8,477 bases of DNA, from the NCBI GenBank assembly GCA_004212095.1, contig RXIJ01000078.1, positions 1 through 8,477 of the forward strand. The letters are read 5' to 3'. This DNA comes from Methanosarcinales archaeon. GTDB lineage: Archaea > Halobacteriota > Methanosarcinia > Methanosarcinales > EX4572-44. The translations under genes and the position numbers were made by a program. Positions within the stretch are counted from its first letter, which is position 1, and each line of letters starts with the position of its first letter. The notes below the pieces were generated by a model. The model was not told the DNA's origin and made no database searches. It saw nothing but the letters and a program-made list of their open reading frames with translations. This document shows, piece after piece, positions 1-4,981 of this stretch.

Positions 1-262
1 AACTTGGGGAAGGCATCCTCCAGCCTATGATTGCAACGGTCAAAAAAATATGGGGGGAATGGAAAATTAGCGAAAATGTACAAATACTGGTAAAGAGCCT
101 CAATACCGCTAAGAATTCAAGGAACATCTTCGCATACTTGGCATAGATGCCATATTCCACAAATCGGAAAAGATCAATAACGAATACCTGGTAAAAATAC
201 AAAAAATCAACCAGCGAACCAACGACAAAACCGAATCTATAATTGCTGGAAATACCTGGTAA
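1..262 (+). pseudogene. 3' end of an unrecognised gene, apparently frameshifted
   Basis: The gene enters from outside the window. The frame starting at base 3 is open and protein-like (it contains QPMIATVKKIWGEW) but ends at a TAG at 144-146. The frame starting at base 2 is closed by a TAA at 110-112, then open and equally protein-like (EFKEHLRILGIDAIFHKSEK) to the TAA at 260-262. Adding one A in the run near 111-113 would join the two as K-E-F, so a single-base deletion (or sequencing error) is the simplest reading. The joined fragment would be about 86 residues, charged, with no membrane segment. I do not recognise the family. It could be a decayed gene, a sequencing error in a live gene, or much less likely a programmed -1 shift. 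It ends 62 bases before the aroA' start, and the aroA' promoter lies just after it. Confidence 0.45.
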
Positions 263-264
263 CC

Positions 265-278
265 GATATTTATATATA
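265..278 (+). promoter_or_regulatory. TATA-box promoter for aroA'-aroB'
   Basis: A TTTATATA box lies at 269-276 in an AT-rich stretch just past the stop of the preceding gene. The archaeal spacing of about 25 bases puts transcription start near 298-302 and leaves a leader of about 25 bases. The leader holds a GGAG ribosome-binding site at 314-317, seven bases before the ATG at 324. The box is seen in the sequence; its use is inferred. Confidence 0.6.
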
Positions 279-323
279 CTAACCGTGCTACAGTGGCACA
301 CTATATCACTGTTGGAGTTAAGC

Positions 324-1199
324 ATGTCAGAAACTGGAAAAAATATTAGACTTGAGAGAATAATGGATCGAGAGAGCAGAAATATGGTAATCATCCCAAT
401 GGACCATGGTATCTCCATAGGTCCTGTTGCTGGTATTGTGAACCTGCCAGAAGCTGTTAACAAGGCAGCAGAAGGCGGCGCCAATGCTGTTCTCATGCAG
501 AAAGGAATGGCAAAACATGGGCACCGTGGATATGGACATGACATAGGACTCATTATCCACATGAGTGCCTCAACGAGTCGTGCACCAGATCCTAATAACA
601 AAGTACAGGTGTGCACTGTTGAAGAAGCAATAAAACTCGGAGCAGATGCTGTTAGCGTTCATATTAACATTGGCTCTGAAACAGAATCCAAACAGCTTCG
701 GAAACTCGGGGTGGTTGCAGAAAGCTGTGATGCATGGGGAATGCCTTTAATTGCCATGATGTATCCTCGTGGGAAAAACGTCACAAACCAGAACGATCCC
801 GAACTCGTAGCACATGTCGCACGCGCCGGGGCAGAGCTTGGGGCAGACATCATCAAAACAAACTACACAGGCGACCCTGACAGCTTTAAAGACGTTGTTG
901 CAGGATGCCCGGTGCCAGTAGTAATGGCTGGAGGACCAAAGGCAAACACTGATAAAGAGTTTCTTGAAATGGTAGCAGGTGCAATGAAAGCCGGGGGGCG
1001 CGGTGTCGCCATCGGGAGAAACGTGTTCCAGCATAAAAACCCAGCCGCAATGACCTGTGCCCTTACAAAAATAGTTCACAAAAACACCACGGTTGACGAA
1101 GCAATGGAGGAACTTCATCGTGAAATATCTCTGGATAGATTCAAACCCGTATCGCGCTGTGATGCGGAGACGCAAAGCAATGGAGGAACTTCATCGTGA
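324..1199 (+). CDS. aroA': 2-amino-3,7-dideoxy-D-threo-hept-6-ulosonate synthase (ADH synthase)
   Basis: Cytoplasmic class I aldolase-like enzyme. In archaea lacking DAHP synthase it condenses 6-deoxy-5-ketofructose phosphate with aspartate semialdehyde to form ADH, the first step to dehydroquinate and aromatic amino acids. The 291-residue protein resembles the Methanocaldococcus jannaschii enzyme nearly end to end. Visible landmarks are PMDHG (Asp27, His28), GHRGYGHDIGLIIH (66-79), MMYPRG (Tyr147), the likely Schiff-base lysine in ADIIKTNYTGD (Lys178), and GRNVFQH (231-237). The start at 324 is chosen because it has GGAG at 314-317 and matches the family N-terminus; an upstream TTG at 243 adds unrelated residues. 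The family normally ends near residue 267. About 24 extra residues here, rich in Ser, Arg and Gly, come from a 76-bp duplication. The stop overlaps the aroB' start as GTGA, suggesting translational coupling. Confidence 0.93.
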   Translation: MSETGKNIRLERIMDRESRNMVIIPMDHGISIGPVAGIVNLPEAVNKAAEGGANAVLMQKGMAKHGHRGYGHDIGLIIHMSASTSRAPDPNNKVQVCTVEEAIKLGADAVSVHINIGSETESKQLRKLGVVAESCDAWGMPLIAMMYPRGKNVTNQNDPELVAHVARAGAELGADIIKTNYTGDPDSFKDVVAGCPVPVVMAGGPKANTDKEFLEMVAGAMKAGGRGVAIGRNVFQHKNPAAMTCALTKIVHKNTTVDEAMEELHREISLDRFKPVSRCDAETQSNGGTSS

Positions 1200-1212
1200 A
1201 ATATCTCTGGAT
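1099..1212 (+). repeat. 38-bp perfect direct repeat at the aroA'/aroB' junction
   Basis: Bases 1099-1136 and 1175-1212 are identical over 38 bp and separated by 38 different bases, giving a period of 76. Because 76 is not a multiple of three, the copies are read in different frames. The first encodes the normal AroA' end (EAMEELHREISLD). The second encodes the last AroA' residues in another frame (QSNGGTSS) and also supplies the GGAGG site and GTG start of aroB'. Removing one unit would extend AroA' to a TGA at 1267-1269 and make the gene overlap roughly 70 bases instead of 4. Confidence 0.95.
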
Positions 1213-2323
1213 GAAAGCAGACAGTGGCGACTGGGACAACGACAAAAAAAGGATCACAACCGCTCTTGAATCTGGATTTGACTTCACTCTTGTGGGCGAA
1301 GACGATATTGGAAAAGTACAAGCACTTGGCAATATCAAAATAGCAGCCCACACCACGAGCGAATACAGCAACGCAGACGTCCTTGTAATAGGGAAAAACA
1401 GCGAAGGAGACGGAACTATTCCACTCAACGAAAGCTCAGAGGATATAAAAACCGCAGAAAAACTTACAAAAAGTGGAAAAACAGTCGCGGGATACGTAGT
1501 AATACACAACAAGGAATATGAAGCATTTGCATCCAAAATAGCACAACAATGTAAGTACCTGATCGTCATAGGAACTGACTGGAAAGTCATACCACTTGAA
1601 AATCTTATAGCAGACCTGCAACAACTGGATGTTAAAATAATCGCAGGCATAACCGATGCAGCAGAAACAAAACTCGCGCTTGAAACCCTAGAACACGGCT
1701 CAGACGGCGTACTCGTTGACACGGATGATACAAGCGAGATAAAAAGAATAGCAGACACACGCGAAAAAAGTGAAATGAAACCAGTAGAACTTACAGCAGC
1801 AACCATCACAAAAGTAAAACCGGTAAGCATGGGAGACCGTGTCTGCATAGATACATGCAGCCTGATGAAACTCGGCGAAGGCATGCTCATCGGAAGCCAA
1901 TCCAACGGGTTATTCCTCGTGCACGCAGAAAGCGAAGAGAGCCCTTATGTTGCAGCACGACCATTTCGGGTGAACGCTGGAGCAGTACACGCCTACATAA
2001 AAATCGGAGAAAAAACCAGATACCTCTCAGAAATGGAAGCAGGAGATGACGTACTGGTCATAAACAAGGACGGCGAACAGAAAAAAGCAGTGGTGGGACG
2101 AGTTAAAATCGAAAAACGACCGCTAATGCTAATCGAAGCAACAGTAAACAACACCACAATCAAAACACTCCTGCAAAACGCAGAAACCATCAAACTCGTG
2201 AAACCGGACGGCACACCACTATCAGTAGCAGACATCAAAGAAGGAGATGAAGTACTGGTACACTTTGAAGACACTGCACGACACTTTGGGATGCAGATAG
2301 AAGAGACTATTATAGAGAAATAG
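1196..2323 (+). CDS. aroB': 3-dehydroquinate synthase II (archaeal type)
   Basis: NAD-dependent enzyme that oxidatively deaminates and cyclises ADH to 3-dehydroquinate, the step after AroA'. The 375-residue product is close to the usual length of about 360. Family landmarks are the N-terminal WMKADSGDWD, IPLENLIADL in the middle, and the strongly conserved block MGDRVCIDTCSLM (from residue 212), GEGMLIGSQSNGLFLVH, and PFRVNAGAVHAY (256-267), then RYLSEMEAGDDVLV and a C-terminal GDEVLVHFED. The GTG start is chosen because GGAGG at 1182-1186 precedes it by nine bases and because the residues after it match the family N-terminus. It overlaps the aroA' stop by four bases (GTGA), so both are very likely made from one mRNA started near 300. 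A T-run 24 bases after the stop probably ends the transcript. Confidence 0.93.
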   Translation: MKYLWMKADSGDWDNDKKRITTALESGFDFTLVGEDDIGKVQALGNIKIAAHTTSEYSNADVLVIGKNSEGDGTIPLNESSEDIKTAEKLTKSGKTVAGYVVIHNKEYEAFASKIAQQCKYLIVIGTDWKVIPLENLIADLQQLDVKIIAGITDAAETKLALETLEHGSDGVLVDTDDTSEIKRIADTREKSEMKPVELTAATITKVKPVSMGDRVCIDTCSLMKLGEGMLIGSQSNGLFLVHAESEESPYVAARPFRVNAGAVHAYIKIGEKTRYLSEMEAGDDVLVINKDGEQKKAVVGRVKIEKRPLMLIEATVNNTTIKTLLQNAETIKLVKPDGTPLSVADIKEGDEVLVHFEDTARHFGMQIEETIIEK

Positions 2324-2346
2324 AAAGATTCAACGGATTGTAAAAA

Positions 2347-2355
2347 TTTATTTTT
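2347..2355 (+). terminator. Oligo-T terminator after aroB'
   Basis: TTTATTTTT lies 24 bases after the aroB' TAG. Archaeal RNA polymerase ends transcription at such T-runs, so this is a reasonable end for the aroA'-aroB' mRNA. The assignment rests on position and composition only. Confidence 0.45.
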
Positions 2356-2389
2356 GAATAAGACCTATTAGCGAAGCTGCAGCACGAAA

Positions 2390-2418
2390 CATGCCCCACT
2401 GCACTACGGTGGGGCATG
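2390..2418. terminator. Strong GC-rich hairpin between converging units
   Basis: A perfect 10-bp inverted repeat, CATGCCCCAC at 2390-2399 and GTGGGGCATG at 2409-2418, can gain two inner pairs (T-G and G-C) to leave a five-base loop. It lies between aroB' on the plus strand and the tRNA pair on the minus strand, where a bidirectional terminator or mRNA 3'-end stabiliser would sit. No clear T-run follows directly on either side, so the role as terminator is uncertain. The hairpin itself is plain. Confidence 0.55.
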
Positions 2419-2515
2419 CAATTGCAATTTGACTATGCGCGGCTACTAAGAGTCTGTAACGAAGTAACGTAACCAAAGTCCAAAAACCAAAAAATTGAAA
2501 CTTTTATGGATTCAA

Positions 2516-2560
2516 AGTTGTTGAGGTTATTTTCATAAAGGCACTCAATAAACCACAACT
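2516..2560. repeat. Imperfect inverted repeat in the aroB'-tRNA intergenic region
   Basis: Three paired blocks can form: AGTTGT (2516-2521) with ACAACT (2555-2560), GGTT (2525-2528) with AACC (2551-2554), and ATT (2529-2531) with AAT (2547-2549). A three-base and a one-base bulge interrupt the stem, and the loop is about 15 bases. The surrounding region 2419-2601 is AT-rich with no convincing gene on either strand. This could be part of a small RNA or chance pairing. Confidence 0.35.
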
Positions 2561-2587
2561 CTGCAATACCTAAAACTATGGAAATAC

Positions 2588-2592
2588 AAAAA
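2588..2592 (-). terminator. T-run after tRNA-Glu
   Basis: On the minus strand the tRNA-Glu 3' end is followed about ten bases later by TTTTT within an AT-rich tract. This is a normal archaeal tRNA-unit end. It is short, so confidence is moderate. Confidence 0.4.
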
Positions 2593-2601
2593 TATTTAAA
2601 G

Positions 2602-2674
2602 TGCTCCGATCGGGATTTGAACCCGAGTCCTCGGCTCGAAAGGCCAAAATGATTGGCCGCTACACTATCGGAGC
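2602..2674 (-). tRNA. tRNA-Glu (anticodon TTC)
   Basis: A complete cloverleaf can be drawn on the minus strand. The acceptor stem is GCTCCGA with TCGGAGC plus discriminator A. The anticodon stem is TTGGC with GCCGA (one G-T pair), enclosing the loop CTTTCGA with anticodon TTC. The T arm TCGGG-TTCAAAT-CCCGA contains a good B-box. The length is 73 bases without an intron. CCA is not encoded, so it must be added by the tRNA nucleotidyltransferase. It lies 17 bases downstream of tRNA-Gln on the same strand and is probably processed from the same precursor. Confidence 0.95.
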
Positions 2675-2691
2675 GCTTATGCCGTTTCCAG

Positions 2692-2764
2692 TAGTCCCGG
2701 GCGGATTCGAACCGCCGTCGCCGGCTCCAAAGGCCAGCAGGATTGACCACTACCCTACAGGACT
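2692..2764 (-). tRNA. tRNA-Gln (anticodon TTG)
   Basis: On the minus strand the acceptor stem is AGTCCTG with CGGGACT (one T-G pair) plus discriminator A. The anticodon stem is CTGGC with GCCGG, around the loop CTTTGGA with anticodon TTG. The T arm is GGCGG-TTCGAAT-CCGCC. It is 73 bases long with no intron and no encoded CCA. In most archaea this tRNA is charged with Glu and then amidated; that is family knowledge, not visible here. It leads the tRNA pair and starts 71 bases after the end of mqnD. Confidence 0.95.
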
Positions 2765-2788
2765 GCTTTTTTTACATCAATACACCAT

Positions 2789-2802
2789 CATACATATTCT
2801 TT
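2789..2802 (-). promoter_or_regulatory. Weak TATA-like box upstream of the tRNA pair
   Basis: On the minus strand AGAATATGTA lies centred about 31 bases before the tRNA-Gln 5' end. That fits a TATA box with transcription starting a few bases before the mature tRNA. The match is poor, and read-through from mqnD is an alternative. Confidence 0.3.
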
Positions 2803-2835
2803 GTGGCAAGAAGTGTAAACAAGTGAAACATCCTA

Positions 2836-3801
2836 TTAAAACAAAGGCTTATCGGTTTGTGGCAGAATCTGTTGTTCTCGTGCAAGCTGAAAGAGTGTTT
2901 CGACCGCTGCTGTGCCATCTATTCCTATGTCAATGGTGTAATCATTAACGTACATGCCGATATGGGCTTGTATCACATCGTCTGCCATTTCCTGTGCATA
3001 CTGTTTTACATATTGCATTGCTGCACCAGGGTTTTTATTTGCATACTTGATGCTCTCACAAAGAGCTGTGTCGATAGTATCTATGGCTTTTTTGCCAATA
3101 CTTCGCTTTGCAGCAACACAACCGAGAGGAATTAACTTCCCAGTCTCATCTTCCCACCATTCTCCAAGATCCACCACTTTTCTTAGCCCACAGAGTGGAT
3201 ATGTAAAGCGGCTTTCATGAATGATTGCTCCCGCATCAACAATTCCCTGTGCGACAGCAGGCATTATTTTGTCAAATGGCATGGCGACTATGTTTTTTAT
3301 TTTTGGCTCAAACAATTGCAGCAACAGGTATGCAGTGGTAAATTTTCCTGGCACAGCAATTGTTTTTCCAGTAAGCTCTACCTGTTTGAAACTCTCCTGT
3401 GCAACAATAATTGGCCCACACCCTCTTCCAAGTGCACTTCCACTTCGCAAAAGAGAGTATTCATCAAGCAGGAATCCTAGTGCATGGTATGAAAGCTTGC
3501 TTACATCATAACATCCTGAAAATGCCTGCTGGTTTAACGTCTCAATATCATGCAGGTGCGGGTTAAATCTGACGTTGCATGTATCAACGGGTAGATTTGT
3601 TTCCACATACGGAGTATGCGGGTGTTGGTTAAATCTGACGTTGCATGTATCAACGGGTAGATTTGTTTCCACATACGGAGTATGCGGGTGTTGGTTAAAT
3701 CTGACGTTGCATGTATCGACAAGGTCGTGGGCTAAAGCATGGAATATAAAGGTATCATTAGGGCACGTTGAATAGCCAAGTGAATAATATTTCTTTGCCA
3801 T
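2836..3801 (-). CDS. mqnD: MqnD-type 1,4-dihydroxy-6-naphthoate synthase homologue with internal repeat
   Basis: In the futalosine route to menaquinone, MqnD turns cyclic dehypoxanthine futalosine into 1,4-dihydroxy-6-naphthoate. The 321-residue product shows the family pattern: GYSTCPNDTFIFHAL (9-23), HDIETLN (84-90), KLSYHALG, RSGSALGRGCGPIIV (119-133), VPGKFTTAYLLL, the catalytic-histidine segment IIHESRFTYP (His195), DLGEWWEDETG and IPLGCVAAKR. MqnD is usually about 275 residues. The excess is a tandem repeat: residues 28-49 and 50-71 are identical, and the first residues recur at 72-79, before HDIETLN. Apart from this insert the protein is complete with no internal stop. The ATG at 3801 fits the family N-terminus. 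It follows the HAD gene by 18 bases on the same strand. Whether the enzyme with the insert is active cannot be judged, and in a methanogen-like host its product is uncertain. Confidence 0.85.
   Translation of the reverse strand: MAKKYYSLGYSTCPNDTFIFHALAHDLVDTCNVRFNQHPHTPYVETNLPVDTCNVRFNQHPHTPYVETNLPVDTCNVRFNPHLHDIETLNQQAFSGCYDVSKLSYHALGFLLDEYSLLRSGSALGRGCGPIIVAQESFKQVELTGKTIAVPGKFTTAYLLLQLFEPKIKNIVAMPFDKIMPAVAQGIVDAGAIIHESRFTYPLCGLRKVVDLGEWWEDETGKLIPLGCVAAKRSIGKKAIDTIDTALCESIKYANKNPGAAMQYVKQYAQEMADDVIQAHIGMYVNDYTIDIGIDGTAAVETLFQLAREQQILPQTDKPLF
3561..3717 (-). repeat. 66-bp tandem repeat, about 2.4 copies, inside mqnD
   Basis: Bases 3561-3626 and 3627-3692 are identical over all 66 positions. 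A third partial copy at 3693-3717 matches for 25 bp before diverging. The period is a multiple of three, so mqnD stays in frame and gains 44 residues. The unit encodes a 22-residue segment beginning VDTCNVRFNQHPHTPY. The native continuation after the last copy, FNPHLHDIETLN, weakly resembles the unit's second half (FNQHPHTPYVETNLP). That suggests the unit grew from local sequence and then diverged or was replaced. There are only two full copies and no unique spacers, so this is not a CRISPR array. Confidence 0.97.
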
Positions 3802-3819
3802 TTCAAATCCATACAGTAA

Positions 3820-4632
3820 TCAGTTTATCAGTCCTTTTACAATCGGCACGAGTTCATCTAACTGATTGATGGTTTTATCTACACTCTCAAGAAGCCGCGC
3901 TGGACGCATATTATACTGCTGCAAAGTTAGTATTGCCATGTCTGAAGCCTCAAAGGCAAGTAAATCATTTATAGCATCTCCTACCATGATTACCGGATTA
4001 TATTCCTTTTTAAGTCGATTGACTATCTCTCTTTTGCGAAGAGGGGTGGATAAACCAAAGGATTTCTCTTGCGTAATTCCAATACAGTCAGCCAAGTGCT
4101 CAATATCAAATTGTCGATCGCCAGAGGCTATGTACACATCAACTCCAAGCTGGTGCAAGGCTGCGATAATCTTTTTTACATGAGGAAATAAACTGCCTCT
4201 GCTGCTTAAGGCGTATGGAATGTTCTGGGCGCCCATATCTACCATGATACCAATGCCAACATAATAACGATCATTGTAACCGGACAATACCTCATCCAGT
4301 ACCTCTTGGAGGTCTCTTACTGTTGCCTTACTATCCTTTTTAACAGCTTTGATGACTGCATCTTTTGTTATAGGCTTCGATGTGCAGGTAATACCAATAT
4401 CAATGTTGTAGGTGTCAAGAAAATCACGGATTGGCATTGAAGACGGGAGTTGTTGTATATCTTCAACATCTTCCATGTGGATTACTGCGATTACACATTC
4501 CTTTTTTTTATTAGCCATTGCAACAGTAGACACATCACACAGCATCAAATTTTTATTTATATCCTTGGCAATTCGATACATAGAAAGCAGAGTGCCGGCA
4601 CTATCGAACACCACAGCAGCATGTTTAGACAT
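3820..4632 (-). CDS. Soluble HAD-superfamily phosphatase, P-type-ATPase-like
   Basis: A 270-residue cytoplasmic protein with the HAD phosphotransferase motifs in order: VVFDSAGTL with nucleophile Asp10, VYIASGDR with Ser170 and Gly171-Asp172, lysines at about 200-209, and VMVGD-like IMVGDAIND with Asp219 and Asp223. The arrangement DSAGT, SGD...A..IGI, GDxxND resembles the P domain of P-type ATPases, and no membrane segments are present. It looks like the soluble archaeal phosphatase group typified by M. jannaschii MJ0968. The usual second Asp of motif I (DxD) is Ala12, which in this superfamily points away from a standard small-molecule phosphatase. Residues 20-145 form a large insert whose role I cannot tell. 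The start at 4632 is preferred over an ATG at 4683, because the TATA box lies between them and predicts a nearly leaderless mRNA. mqnD follows 18 bases downstream. Confidence 0.8.
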   Translation of the reverse strand: MSKHAAVVFDSAGTLLSMYRIAKDINKNLMLCDVSTVAMANKKKECVIAVIHMEDVEDIQQLPSSMPIRDFLDTYNIDIGITCTSKPITKDAVIKAVKKDSKATVRDLQEVLDEVLSGYNDRYYVGIGIMVDMGAQNIPYALSSRGSLFPHVKKIIAALHQLGVDVYIASGDRQFDIEHLADCIGITQEKSFGLSTPLRKREIVNRLKKEYNPVIMVGDAINDLLAFEASDMAILTLQQYNMRPARLLESVDKTINQLDELVPIVKGLIN

Positions 4633-4656
4633 TACAAAACATAGTAACTTAATTCT

Positions 4657-4670
4657 GATAATATATGTGT
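4657..4670 (-). promoter_or_regulatory. TATA-box promoter for the HAD phosphatase-mqnD unit
   Basis: On the minus strand ACACATATATTATC is centred about 31 bases before the ATG at 4632. This predicts transcription start within roughly five to eight bases of that codon. No ribosome-binding site precedes the ATG, consistent with a nearly leaderless message. It also argues that the longer reading frame from 4683, which spans the box, is not used. Confidence 0.6.
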
Positions 4671-4683
4671 TTCTACCAATCAT

Positions 4684-4940
4684 ACGTTAGCCCTGTGAAA
4701 TTATAGATAATTTGGTCATTTTGGAGGCTCATAGTAACTTCTGGACTTTTCCCCGGATCAGGAGATGCAGCTATCGGGATCTACAATTGACAGAATTGGT
4801 TTTTGGAGTCGTAGAACTGCACAACTTCGTTGTGTGAAAATACCAGTAACCTTTAATTCTTGATTGCGAAGCAATAAAGTGCGCCAGAAATCAAGTTTCA
4901 GGTCAACCACCATCGCTCAGGTTCAAGTAAAACTTTTCGG
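4684..4940. other. Divergent intergenic region without a convincing gene
   Basis: About 260 bases lie between the two divergent promoters. I see no protein-like frame of credible length. An ATG frame at 4765-4863 would give 32 residues, but its GGAG abuts the start and the product has no recognisable features. Two small hairpins are visible: CACAAC with GTTGTG around 4820-4834, and ATTGC-GAA-GCAAT at 4863-4875. The spacing is longer than two core promoters need, so a leader, small RNA or decayed sequence may be present. None can be shown from this sequence. Confidence 0.4.
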
Positions 4941-4942
4941 AA

Positions 4943-4955
4943 GCAATATAAATAA
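4943..4955 (+). promoter_or_regulatory. TATA-box promoter for the HD-domain gene
   Basis: ATATAAATAA at 4946-4955 is a strong TATA box, with AAGCA just upstream as a possible BRE. Its centre lies about 31 bases before the ATG at 4982, so transcription should begin within a few bases of the start codon. No ribosome-binding site is visible, again pointing to a nearly leaderless mRNA. Confidence 0.65.
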
Positions 4956-4981
4956 ACAGGAACAACATTCAGGTACTACGT

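Noticed and set aside
243..323. Upstream TTG start for aroA' adding 27 residues
   Set aside because: The extra residues do not match the family, the TATA box lies inside that stretch, and the ATG at 324 has a good ribosome-binding site.
1141..1905. 254-residue reading frame on the minus strand
   Set aside because: It lies opposite the strongly supported aroB' gene, is Ser-rich in the way of antisense shadows, and matches no family I know.
2433..2948. Reading frames of about 105 to 115 residues over the tRNA region, on both strands
   Set aside because: They pass through two well-formed tRNA genes; the coding look comes from conserved tRNA sequence. The remaining part has no protein-like pattern or promoter.
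3561..3717. Tandem repeats as a possible CRISPR array
   Set aside because: The copies are contiguous with no unique spacers, there are only two full units, and they lie in frame within a recognisable mqnD gene.
4633..4683. Longer HAD protein starting at 4683
   Set aside because: The added 17 residues cover the TATA box and do not belong to the HAD fold; the start at 4632 leads straight into the motif-I strand.
4765..4863. A 32-residue plus-strand frame in the divergent spacer
   Set aside because: The GGAG touches the start codon with no spacing, the product has no recognisable feature, and frames this short are expected by chance.
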